NCBI RefSeq assembly: GCF_024343775.1
Contig: NZ_RJUF01000003.1
Coordinates: 62,001 to 126,000 of the forward strand
Origin: Lacihabitans soyangensis
GTDB lineage: Bacteria > Bacteroidota > Bacteroidia > Cytophagales > Spirosomataceae
Direction of reading: 5' to 3'
DNA: 64,000 bases
In this document: positions 54,512-62,390 of the stretch, one piece after another
Numbering within the stretch: the stretch's first letter is position 1
How the letters are laid out: every line of letters starts with the position of its first letter
Made by a program: the position numbers and the translations under genes
The notes under the pieces: generated by a model
What the model was told of the DNA's origin: nothing
The model's database searches: none
The model's input: only the letters and a program-made list of their open reading frames with translations

Positions 54512-55456
54512 TTACCTCTGATTGCTTATGTCAGTCACATATTTTGGTGTTTCTGGGTCACCTTTGAAGAAATCACCTGTTTTGCCTTGTGAAATGGCCC
54601 AGCGGTCAAGCCACGAAATGCCGCACCTACCAAATTTTGTTATGGGTGTTTTATAAGCTTCATCGGCCATTGTTTGGTCCATTGAGGTAAATTTATAGCC
54701 GTTTTTGGTATATATTTCGGCTAAAGCTTGGATATAATCTGCATTTAGAAGGTTGGCGTGAATCAGCAATATTTGTGGAATTTGTCTACCAAAAAGTGCA
54801 TGAGACATCTTTTCGTAGTAAAATATCTTTTGCTCCATGTAGCTGATATAGTCTTTTCCTATCGTTTGGGCTAAAACCGTATCTTTCTTTATCAAGGCTT
54901 TTTGGTAGGCATTTGCAAAGAGGTAATCTTCGTTATCAATAGTAACTGGGGCGGTGATATAATTGTGCTTTTTGAGGAAGTTTTCTAAAGAATCTGCCCG
55001 ATTTTTGGTAGCTCCGACATGCAAAAATGGATGCCTGAAGTACTTCATTTCCTTGTTGTATTTGCGAAGCAATGCTTTGGTGATTTTCTCTCCTTTCAGT
55101 ATTTTGGCCATATAATCACTAAAATCCACATTGTTGAAATCTTTGTGGAATAGCGTATGATTGCCCAAATCCATTCCATATTTCAACCATTTCTCGAGAT
55201 TCGCCTTTTTAAAAGCAATGACTTTCCCTTTGGCATCATACATTTTACCTTCGTTTACAAAACCAATGGCCTGTATATCATACTTTTTTAAGCCTGATAA
55301 TAATTTGTCTGTGATTTGATTATGAAATTCAGGCGTATTTATTCCGTAATTCACCACAGGGAGGTCATCAATGCTGAAACAGACTTGCTTTTGTTGGGCA
55401 AATAGTGGGTTTGTGGAGAGAATTAGGAGAGATAGTAAGGTTTTTAGTGTTTGCAT
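54512..55456 (-). CDS. Exported polysaccharide deacetylase (NodB homology)
   Basis: About 314 residues from the ATG at 55456 (MQTLKTLLSLLILSTNPLFAQQ signal peptide); the longer frame to 55564 is discarded. NodB motifs: CFSIDDLPVVNYG near 24 (the SIDD in place of TFDD), LGNHTLFHKDF near 92 (HTxxH), and RHPFLHVGATKNRADSL near 125. It removes N- or O-acetyl groups from a polysaccharide or peptidoglycan, with a metal site from motif 1 Asp and motif 2 His residues. It is a lone gene. Confidence 0.82.
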   Translation of the reverse strand: MQTLKTLLSLLILSTNPLFAQQKQVCFSIDDLPVVNYGINTPEFHNQITDKLLSGLKKYDIQAIGFVNEGKMYDAKGKVIAFKKANLEKWLKYGMDLGNHTLFHKDFNNVDFSDYMAKILKGEKITKALLRKYNKEMKYFRHPFLHVGATKNRADSLENFLKKHNYITAPVTIDNEDYLFANAYQKALIKKDTVLAQTIGKDYISYMEQKIFYYEKMSHALFGRQIPQILLIHANLLNADYIQALAEIYTKNGYKFTSMDQTMADEAYKTPITKFGRCGISWLDRWAISQGKTGDFFKGDPETPKYVTDISNQR

Positions 55457-55640
55457 TTTCTTTCTAATGGAATTGGTTTTCCTAATTTTCTCACGTTTTC
55501 TGAGCGTAATCAGATAACTATCGGTACGCTTTAGTGACATATAAAGGAAACATTCTTCGTACAACTAGGTTTCTGTGGGTTTCGCCCTCTTTACCAATTT
55601 AAGAAGGCATACAAACGCTATTACGAACCAATTATAAATG

Positions 55641-56261
55641 TTAAAAATCCTTTTTTAGCAATCTAGCTTTTCTTATTGAATCTAAACCTCCCTCTTCTAC
55701 TGAATAGTCTAGTAATCTAGAAAAATTTTCAAACAAATTCATTTCATCTATTTCTTTATTTTTTACTACATCAAAAATACATTCATTAAGTACTTCGCCA
55801 TTTTTCAAAATATTTACTTTTAATATTCCAACTTTATCACAAGGTATGATGTAGCAGTAAAAATTATCTCTAATACGATTATAACAAATATTGCTTTTTT
55901 TGTGAATAACTTGAATATCAGGTTTCTTTCCGAAATAAAAAATCTTAAGTGCCCCATTGAGTTCGCAAATTTCATTTGAAAAAAAAACATTATGACCCAT
56001 TTTCTTCAGAATGGGAAAATAGAACGAATGATTGATGAGCATGTTATTAATTCCAAAAAACTGTTTTACGATAACTCCATTAAGCAAGGACGTATCTATT
56101 TTTTCTATATCAAATGATAAAGAATAAGCTTCTCCCAAAGAATCTACCTTCAAAAGATAAGATGTATAAATAGGCTTATCTGGGCATTCATCATCTTGTT
56201 TGTTTTCTGAATCTGAACGGCAAGAACTTAAAATAAAAACAAACAATATTAAATATTTCAT
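55641..56261 (-). CDS. Hypothetical lipoprotein
   Basis: A 206-residue protein with a lipoprotein signal (MKYLILFVFILSSC, lipobox Cys14). The mature part is a beta-rich domain with no recognised motif. It carries a KKMGHNVFFSNEICELNGALKIFY-like strand region. Function unknown. It lies 62 bases from the next hypothetical gene on the same strand and may be co-transcribed with it. Confidence 0.6.
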   Translation of the reverse strand: MKYLILFVFILSSCRSDSENKQDDECPDKPIYTSYLLKVDSLGEAYSLSFDIEKIDTSLLNGVIVKQFFGINNMLINHSFYFPILKKMGHNVFFSNEICELNGALKIFYFGKKPDIQVIHKKSNICYNRIRDNFYCYIIPCDKVGILKVNILKNGEVLNECIFDVVKNKEIDEMNLFENFSRLLDYSVEEGGLDSIRKARLLKKDF

Positions 56262-56323
56262 TTAGAATAATTTCAAAACTTAACCCTTTTTATAAACTCC
56301 ATATCAGAACTCTTGTTATTTTA

Positions 56324-56725
56324 TCATTTACATTTCTTTAATTTTTCAATTGTGTTAACGTATTTAGAATAGTATAAGTTATATCTATCATAGTCTGTCC
56401 GTGACAGTAAACCAATTGATTCCTTCGGGTTTACTGTGTCACAAAATACTTCAATTTTCAAATTGTTAATATACAAACTGTCTGAAGGCTTAAAGCAATG
56501 AGTTGGATTTAAAATACTATATTTTTTTCTTTTGTATTCAAATTCAACAATAACGGCTGATCTGGTTTTAGAATACTCGGTAACCCCTGTTATTTGACCA
56601 ACAATTATTCTTCCATTTTGCAAACGTTTTTTATCCACATTAGCTTTTTGTAAATAAAAAAAAGCTACCAATCCAGACAAAAGAGCTATGGATATAATCA
56701 TCTGTATTTTGGGGTTTATCCTCAT
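56324..56725 (-). CDS. Small membrane-anchored hypothetical protein
   Basis: A 133-residue protein with an N-terminal transmembrane segment (MIISIALLSGLVAFFYLQK) and a small soluble domain. Its second half resembles the protein at 32240 (FEYK...Y and NPK-n-L-n-RTD-Y/F-D/E-R/K-Y), pointing to a paralogous family. Function unknown. It lies just upstream of the lipoprotein gene. Confidence 0.6.
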   Translation of the reverse strand: MRINPKIQMIISIALLSGLVAFFYLQKANVDKKRLQNGRIIVGQITGVTEYSKTRSAVIVEFEYKRKKYSILNPTHCFKPSDSLYINNLKIEVFCDTVNPKESIGLLSRTDYDRYNLYYSKYVNTIEKLKKCK

Positions 56726-56962
56726 TTTTTATAATTTGAATTTAAAATTTAAATCGTCCTCGCAAAATACCATTTTCGGAACTTTTGATGTGTATTATTT
56801 ATATTCCTTCTTTTCTTGGGAGTGAAACCTAAATAACGTCGGTTCGTACTCAATTGCCTTACTAAAGCTGGCTATTTCCTATTTATTTTATTACAGATGA
56901 ATTTTCTGCAAATGAAACAAATAGTTATCGGGTGGCTCGACACTCCCACCTACAAGGGAAAT

Positions 56963-57039
56963 ATCCTTCACACAACAGGTGCTAATCGCTGTGCGAAGGA
57001 TCCGACCTTCGTACGTGTGTATTTCGGTCTTTGACCGAA
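56963..57039. repeat. Structured inverted-repeat element
   Basis: Arms ATCCTTCACACA (56963-56974) and TGTGCGAAGGAT (56990-57001) pair with one mismatch, and a second hairpin TTCGGTC-TTT-GACCGAA (57023-57039) follows, giving a compact two-hairpin element. It also contains CCGACCTTCG. Confidence 0.5.
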
Positions 57040-57108
57040 GTGAAACAGAAAGAGAATTTTGTTACAAGTCATAATTCCTTTCTTTTTAATACATTTTGCC
57101 AACATTCT

Positions 57109-57136
57109 CAGGTCCGACCTGTGGTACTGACCTTAT
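57109..57136 (+). repeat. Dispersed CAGGTC repeat, copy 4
   Basis: CAGGTCCGACCTG-TGGTACTGACC-TTATC. It is the best match to the consensus CAGGTCYGRCCT-nn-GGTACYKACCTTA. Confidence 0.7.
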
Positions 57137-57153
57137 CTGGTTAATTTTCAATC

Positions 57154-57873
57154 TTATACCCTATAAATACTCCCTTCCTCCAAAATGTCCCTCCCATTCA
57201 TTTTGAGGTATAATTGTGCTAGGACTACAACGTCTTCGCGGCAATATTCGGCTATTTTGGAGAGGTTTTTTTGGTGGTAATAGTTGGGGTTTACTTCTGA
57301 GCCATCCATGAGGCTTTTGGAGCCTGGGATGTCGAAAACTGAGGCGAGCAGGTCGAGTGAGGTATAGTTTTTATAGTCGCCAAATTTCCAGAATTCAAGG
57401 GTGTCTATGTGCATTACTTCCCATGGCTTTTTGCCGGTTATGTCTAAAACCGCAGGTAATTTTATACCATTGATGAGCATCCGTCGGCACAAATACGGGA
57501 AGTCAAACTCTCGGCCGTTGTGGGCACAAAGTATCAGATTTCCTTTGGCAGTGTGTTCTTCCAAAAGGTTTTTAAATTCGAGCAACAATAGTTTTTCATC
57601 AGTATTGACCAAAGTTTTGGCTCTGAACTTGGTGTCTTGCTCATAAAACCCTCCTACCCCAATGCATATCACTTTCCCAAACTCGGCGTAGATGGCCGCT
57701 CTTTCGAAATACAAATCCTCAGGCTCTAGCTCACCCTCATTTTTGAGTTTGCTAGCTTTTCGTCTCCAATGGTCTTTAAGCCTTTCGGGCAACTCCGAAA
57801 AGTTTTCTGTAAGCGACACTGTCTCGATATCGAGAAAGAGTATGTTTTTTAGTTGTAATGGGCTCTGTGACAT
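57154..57873 (-). CDS. 3'-5' exonuclease (RNase H-fold, DEDDy)
   Basis: About 239 residues from the ATG at 57873 (MSQSPLQLKN); a TTG 24 bases earlier is the start of the longer frame and overlaps nadA. Exo I LFLDIET near 11-17, Exo II LILCAHNGREFDFPYL near 110-125, Exo III YCREDVVVLAQLYL near 212-225 (Y-x3-D). It resembles the PolB-exonuclease-like nucleases encoded apart from a polymerase. It likely removes nucleotides from DNA or RNA ends. It overlaps none, ending 13 bases after... the nadA stop at 57887 precedes its start, so it is downstream of nadA in an operon. Confidence 0.8.
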   Translation of the reverse strand: MSQSPLQLKNILFLDIETVSLTENFSELPERLKDHWRRKASKLKNEGELEPEDLYFERAAIYAEFGKVICIGVGGFYEQDTKFRAKTLVNTDEKLLLLEFKNLLEEHTAKGNLILCAHNGREFDFPYLCRRMLINGIKLPAVLDITGKKPWEVMHIDTLEFWKFGDYKNYTSLDLLASVFDIPGSKSLMDGSEVNPNYYHQKNLSKIAEYCREDVVVLAQLYLKMNGRDILEEGSIYRV

Positions 57874-57886
57874 GCTTTTTTGTGTT

Positions 57887-58831
57887 TTATAACCCAAACC
57901 TAGCCGAGATCTCCAACATGCGATCTATGGCTGCTCTGGCGTCTTTTATGGTTTTTTCTGGTAAAATAATCTCTGGGGTTTCGTCTTTCAAGCAATTATA
58001 AAGTTTCTCCATGGTATTGAGCTTCATGTGCGGGCAATCTTGACATGCTTGACATGCACGACCGTCTTTAGAAGTTGGTGCCACGTGGAACACTTTATCT
58101 GGAGAAGCTTTCTGCATTTGGTGCAAAATGCCTGATTCGGTGGCTACTATGAATTCTTTTTTCGGGCTGTTGATGGTATATTTCAATAATCCTGTGGTAG
58201 AACCGATGTATTCTGCAAGATCTAAAACTGGTTTCTCTGATTCTGGGTGGGCAATAACGCAGGCTTCAGGATATTTTTCTTTCATATCCTTCAACATTCT
58301 CGCTGAAAATGCCTCATGAACCATACACGCTCCGTCCCAAAGTATCATGTTTCGGCCAGTTACCCGGTTGATATATCCGCCCAGGTTTTTGTCTGGTGCA
58401 AATATGATTTGTTTGTCGGCCGGTACGCTTTCCACTATTTTGATGGCATTGGTACTGGTACAAACTATGTCCGTGAGTGTTTTGAGTTCTGCTGAACAAT
58501 TGACATAAGAAATCACGACGGCATCAGGATAATTTGCTTTGAATGCTTTGAACTTATCAGCAGGAGCAGATTCTTCAAGCGAACAGCCTGCATTCATATC
58601 TGGCAAAACGACTTTTTTGTTTGGCGAAAGGATTTTGGCAGTTTCTGCCATGAATTTTACCCCAGCAAAAACTATCAAATCAGCTTCAGTTTTAGCGGCT
58701 TCTTGCGAAAGTCCCAAGCTATCACCAATGTAATCGGCCACATCCTGAATGTCGGCTGTTTGGTAATAATGTGCTAGTATTACGGCGTTTTTCTCTTTTT
58801 TAAGTCTGTTTATCTCTGCTACAAAATCCAT
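57887..58831 (-). CDS. nadA: Quinolinate synthase
   Basis: A 314-residue enzyme that condenses iminoaspartate and dihydroxyacetone phosphate to quinolinate in NAD synthesis. N-terminal [26 protein letters not shown] near 20-45; the 4Fe-4S ligands are spread over [13 protein letters not shown] near 83, DGACMVHE near 170 and [12 protein letters not shown] near 258; [10 protein letters not shown] near 230. NadB and NadC genes are not in the window. The exonuclease gene starts 14 bases after its stop. Confidence 0.96.
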   Translation of the reverse strand: MDFVAEINRLKKEKNAVILAHYYQTADIQDVADYIGDSLGLSQEAAKTEADLIVFAGVKFMAETAKILSPNKKVVLPDMNAGCSLEESAPADKFKAFKANYPDAVVISYVNCSAELKTLTDIVCTSTNAIKIVESVPADKQIIFAPDKNLGGYINRVTGRNMILWDGACMVHEAFSARMLKDMKEKYPEACVIAHPESEKPVLDLAEYIGSTTGLLKYTINSPKKEFIVATESGILHQMQKASPDKVFHVAPTSKDGRACQACQDCPHMKLNTMEKLYNCLKDETPEIILPEKTIKDARAAIDRMLEISARFGL

Positions 58832-58836
58832 CTTTA

Positions 58837-59736
58837 TTATTTACAAGTATATTTAAATGTTGCTACGTTTATGATTTGACCATCTCTGTTAAAGCTGGTT
58901 TCCTTTATGCAATTGTTATTTGCGTCGTACTCTTTTACTTTTCTGTTTGCCAGTTCGTTTCGGTAATAACTTAGCACCTCGGTTTGATTTTTGCCAGTGT
59001 AATTGTATTCCAAACGATAATCTTCTTGGTTGTTTTTTGTGAAAGCCATGACTTTAATTAGGTTGCCATCTGCATAGTCATAGATGCTGTAACTCTCCAA
59101 AATACCGTCAAGATAATTTTCAGAACGGGTCATTTTATCTTCTGAATTGAACTGAAATTTCTCGGTCTTTTTTACTTTACCTAAGAAGTCTTCATACTGG
59201 TTTTCCACAACTTTTCCAGATGTGGATAGTATCTTTTTCTCACTGGAGAGTATGTTGTTTTGGGCATCATATTTCGTGATAGACTCTGTATTGGCATTTA
59301 TTTCTGAAATATGTTTTGCCGAAATAGAACCGTCTTCGTTTAGAAAAACCTGCTCTAATTTATTGTCTAACTTAATGGCTCTGTTGGTAACTTTACTTTC
59401 TTTTGACTCTGATTCACTCAAAAGGTTACCTGCATTGTCATACGTTTTATTGACAGTTCTTGTGAGTTGATTTCTAAAAAAATAATCTGTTTTTACTGGT
59501 TTGTTTTTGGCATTATACTCATGACTAACACGAGAGCTTACCCCTACTCCATCGTAATACTGAATGGTTTCTTTAGAAAGTATATTATCGAATTTATCGT
59601 ACTGAATCAATATCTTGTTAATCGGCTGATTATCCTTTGTCAAGAGCATTTCGGTCATCAGACATTTATTGCTCTGAGCAAATGATAAATTGTTTAAAAG
59701 CAGAGAAGCAAATAATATTTTGATAGAATTGCTCAT
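58837..59736 (-). CDS. Exported YD-repeat-like hypothetical protein
   Basis: A 299-residue protein with a signal peptide ([21 protein letters not shown]). The rest is built of short, YD-like beta repeats: [60 protein letters not shown] and [15 protein letters not shown], resembling RHS/YD or MORN-like strand repeats used as surface protein scaffolds. The Asn-rich C-terminus ends [16 protein letters not shown]. Function unknown. It starts 6 bases downstream of... its 3' end is at 58837, just before nadA, on the same strand. Confidence 0.7.
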   Translation of the reverse strand: MSNSIKILFASLLLNNLSFAQSNKCLMTEMLLTKDNQPINKILIQYDKFDNILSKETIQYYDGVGVSSRVSHEYNAKNKPVKTDYFFRNQLTRTVNKTYDNAGNLLSESESKESKVTNRAIKLDNKLEQVFLNEDGSISAKHISEINANTESITKYDAQNNILSSEKKILSTSGKVVENQYEDFLGKVKKTEKFQFNSEDKMTRSENYLDGILESYSIYDYADGNLIKVMAFTKNNQEDYRLEYNYTGKNQTEVLSYYRNELANRKVKEYDANNNCIKETSFNRDGQIINVATFKYTCK

Positions 59737-59870
59737 TCAGAATCTATTTTTTTTCAAAGATAATTACTGACATCCGACTAAAATCAATTTCATTAAAAAA
59801 TATACCCGCAATAGTCAAAGTCAATCTTCAAATCAAAAAACACCATATATTTCACTGGCGTCACCTCGCC

Positions 59871-59938
59871 GGTGGGGCCTTCATTTTTGCCAGTCGTGGC
59901 ACCGTTCGAAAAAAAACGAATCGGAGTGGCGTACCACC
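59871..59938. other. Possible structured RNA: closing stem with two hairpins
   Basis: GGTGG (59871-59875) and CCACC (59934-59938) can close a region holding GCCA-GTCG-TGGC (59889-59900) and CCG-TTCG-A8-CGAA-T-CGG (59902-59924). Both inner hairpins are clear by eye. Confidence 0.4.
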
Positions 59939-59946
59939 AAAAAAAA

Positions 59947-60045
59947 CAGCACCCAGCAAACTCACGCACTTAAAATTCTCTTAGTAAGTAGTTTATGTAT
60001 AAAATATTTTCGAAAGAGAATTTTAATTGCGTTCAAACAGTGCTG
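59947..60045. repeat. 99-base imperfect inverted repeat
   Basis: TTAAAATTCTCTT (59970-59982) pairs exactly with AAGAGAATTTTAA (60014-60026). Outward, ACGCA pairs with TGCGT and CAGCAC (59947-59952) with GTGCTG (60040-60045). Confidence 0.6.
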
Positions 60046-60211
60046 GCTGATATAATGAACCATTTTTATTTATTTTTAATCGTTTAACAGAAATTGAAAA
60101 TGTGATATTGACTTCTTGAAAATTTAATTCGAACAAAGTTTTATTGATTTCTATTCAAGTATTTAAATGATAATACGTATAGTTATCAACATATAAAACA
60201 TTGTTAATGAA

Positions 60212-62017
60212 TTAATTAACAATATCTCCACGCAATTCTCTGAAACGAATTCTTGACTGTGCACCATAAATACTACCTGGATAATCTTTAAGCAATTGTC
60301 TGTAGTATTCCATGGCTTTTTCTTTATCCTTGATGTTTTCTTCGGTTATTTTGGCCAAAGTAAACAAGGCATCGTCAGCCAAAATATCGTATTTGTAGTT
60401 TTCTAAAATACTTTTCAAATCTGCTACGGCCTCATCTATCCTATTGATTTTCAGTAAGGTATTTGCCTTTAGCCAAAGAATTTCGTCCGCCAAACTATGG
60501 CTTTTATACTGTTTGAAAAGCTCATTTAGCTTAACAACACTCTCCTCGTATCTATTTTGGAATATCAGTAAGTCTATTTTAGAAAAATCAGCCATAGCCA
60601 CTTCAGAAGTATCCAAACCTGTATTGTCCTGAATCAAAAGACTCAGCTGCATTGCATCGTTCGATATTTCTCTGGTTGTGGCTTTCTTGAGAACATCCAA
60701 TATTTCTTTGGAAAGTTCAAACTGACCTGTGTAATATTGAAGTTTTGCATTTTTAAGCTTGGCTATTTCACCCAAATTGTCCTCTTTCTGCGACTTTTCC
60801 ACTTGCATGTACAATAGTGTAGACTCCCAAGGCTCATCTTTAAGAATATAGATATCTCCAAGGTCGAGTTTGCACTGATCCTTGAATTTTTGGTTGTTTC
60901 CAGCCCCTGCAATGGCCGATTCGAGTATCTCTATGGCCTTGTTGTGGTCTTGTAAATAAAAGGCGTTTAAAAGGGCCATATTGCGTAAAGCGTCAACTGT
61001 TTTGGGATTGATGCCCACATCTACAATCATCTGTTGATATTGATTGATCAAGTCCTTAATCTGTTGATTATCAATAGGAAAAGTAGTTTTTACCAACTCT
61101 TCTTTGCTCTGAATCAACCACCTACGAGCATAAGGATACAGTTCGCCGTCGGGATATTCCTCCATTATGTACTGATACATTTTGGAAGAGTTTTTGAAAT
61201 CTTTGGCGTTAAAACTCTGACCAGCAAGTTCGAATACCTTGAAGCCATTGAGTTTTTCACGTCTATCTAAGGCACGAGCTTGTATAAACGCACGGGCATA
61301 GTCTGCTTTTTGGGTAAAATGCCAGATCAGAATTTCAATATTAAAAGTTTCGTTGGGTTCTGCTTGAATTTTAGCGTAAAGCATTTTTTCGAGCATATCT
61401 ATCTCCTTATCGCTTTTAATGTTGTCTTGAATGGTAGCCTGTACATACGAGTAGTTCTTGCTCCTCTGGCCAAAGCCAAGCACCTCTTCGAGCATCTTAT
61501 CCTTTTGGTCTAGATAGAGATATGCTCTGGCCAGCTGCGTATCGAATTTGAACGGATCTTTACTTTTAGTTCTGGCAGTGAGCAATAGTCGCACTGCAAA
61601 ATCTATTTTATTGGCTTTATAGAAGAAATTCTGTAGCTCATACACATAAGCGTCCGTTTTTGAGGCTTCCTCTATGAGTTTATCGTACTCTTGGTTCGCT
61701 AGGTCTGTTCTGCCGGATATTTCAAACAATTGAGCCAAATCTGCTCTATAAGACAACAGATTACTATTGTTCTTAATCTGTGTCTTTAAGAATTTTTCAG
61801 CTGAGGGTATGTCTTTCAACTTAATCATAGTGACTAGATAATCATTGTGGATTAATCTGGCTTGATCTTTATTGTTGCTGAGCTTCTTGTATATTTCCGC
61901 GGCTTTGTCGTACTCTCCTTGCTTATAATACGTGTTCGCTAATTCCATTTCTTGTGCAGCCACAGAAAAACAAACGGCGAGCCAAATGAAAATAGTTTTT
62001 CTTATTTTAGAATTCAT
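60212..62017 (-). CDS. Exported TPR/Sel1-type repeat protein
   Basis: A 601-residue protein with a signal peptide (MNSKIRKTIFIWLAVCFSVAAQ). Almost the whole mature protein is made of tetratricopeptide-type repeats: ELANTYYKQGEYDKAAEIYKKL near 25, ADLAQLFEISGRTDLANQEYDKL near 95, and TLAKITEENIKDKEKAMEYYRQLLKDYPGSIYGAQSRIRF near 555. The last motif (YYRQLLKDYPGSIYGAQSR) is typical of outer-membrane assembly or periplasmic TPR proteins. It probably serves as a scaffold. It ends next to a gap with possible origin elements on its 5' side. Confidence 0.8.
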   Translation of the reverse strand: MNSKIRKTIFIWLAVCFSVAAQEMELANTYYKQGEYDKAAEIYKKLSNNKDQARLIHNDYLVTMIKLKDIPSAEKFLKTQIKNNSNLLSYRADLAQLFEISGRTDLANQEYDKLIEEASKTDAYVYELQNFFYKANKIDFAVRLLLTARTKSKDPFKFDTQLARAYLYLDQKDKMLEEVLGFGQRSKNYSYVQATIQDNIKSDKEIDMLEKMLYAKIQAEPNETFNIEILIWHFTQKADYARAFIQARALDRREKLNGFKVFELAGQSFNAKDFKNSSKMYQYIMEEYPDGELYPYARRWLIQSKEELVKTTFPIDNQQIKDLINQYQQMIVDVGINPKTVDALRNMALLNAFYLQDHNKAIEILESAIAGAGNNQKFKDQCKLDLGDIYILKDEPWESTLLYMQVEKSQKEDNLGEIAKLKNAKLQYYTGQFELSKEILDVLKKATTREISNDAMQLSLLIQDNTGLDTSEVAMADFSKIDLLIFQNRYEESVVKLNELFKQYKSHSLADEILWLKANTLLKINRIDEAVADLKSILENYKYDILADDALFTLAKITEENIKDKEKAMEYYRQLLKDYPGSIYGAQSRIRFRELRGDIVN

Positions 62018-62390
62018 ATAATATAAAAGAAGATTATTAATATAAATTATTGTTATTAATTATTATGTCTGTGAATAAGTGGAATACTTTATTTGGTAAA
62101 TATAAATGTTTATTTCTTAAGTTTTCTGTGGATAAGTTATTCCTTTATCCACATATAAACGCTTGTTTTTAAGTTTTTTAGCTTTGAATGTTAATTTATT
62201 ATTAAATTTAATTAACAAGTTTATTATGCTTTTTGATTGTTTGATTCCTGTTAGTAATTTTCTCTAAGTTGTTAGTTATATTCTTTTATTGGTTATTGTG
62301 ACAATATATTCTTGAAACTATGTTTTTAACTTTGATTACCCACGCTTTAATCCACATTTATACGAGGTTTTACACAGGCTTATCCACATG
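62018..62390. promoter_or_regulatory. Candidate replication origin (DnaA-box cluster)
   Basis: 373-base AT-rich gap. Exact TTATnCACA boxes: minus 62070-62078 (TTATTCACA), minus 62127-62135, plus 62145-62153, plus 62380-62388 (all TTATCCACA). Near matches: TAATCCACA 62348-62356 and TTTTACACA 62368-62376. Long A+T stretches lie between the boxes. Confidence 0.5.

Larger units (their letters stand above)
56726..57153. other. 428-base gap with structured repeat
   Basis: No gene. It holds an inverted repeat ATCCTTCACACA/TGTGCGAAGGAT at 56963-57001, a hairpin TTCGGTC-TTT-GACCGAA at 57023-57039, and copy 4 of the dispersed CAGGTC repeat at 57109. See findings. Confidence 0.6.
59737..60211. other. 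475-base gap with large structured element
   Basis: No gene. A structured element occupies 59871-60045: a hairpin cluster and a long inverted repeat. A DnaA-like box TTATCAACA (one mismatch) lies at 60183-60191. The rest is AT-rich. Confidence 0.6.

Noticed and set aside
60183-60191. TTATCAACA as part of the origin cluster
   Set aside because: It has one mismatch and is about 1.9 kb from the others, with a gene between.
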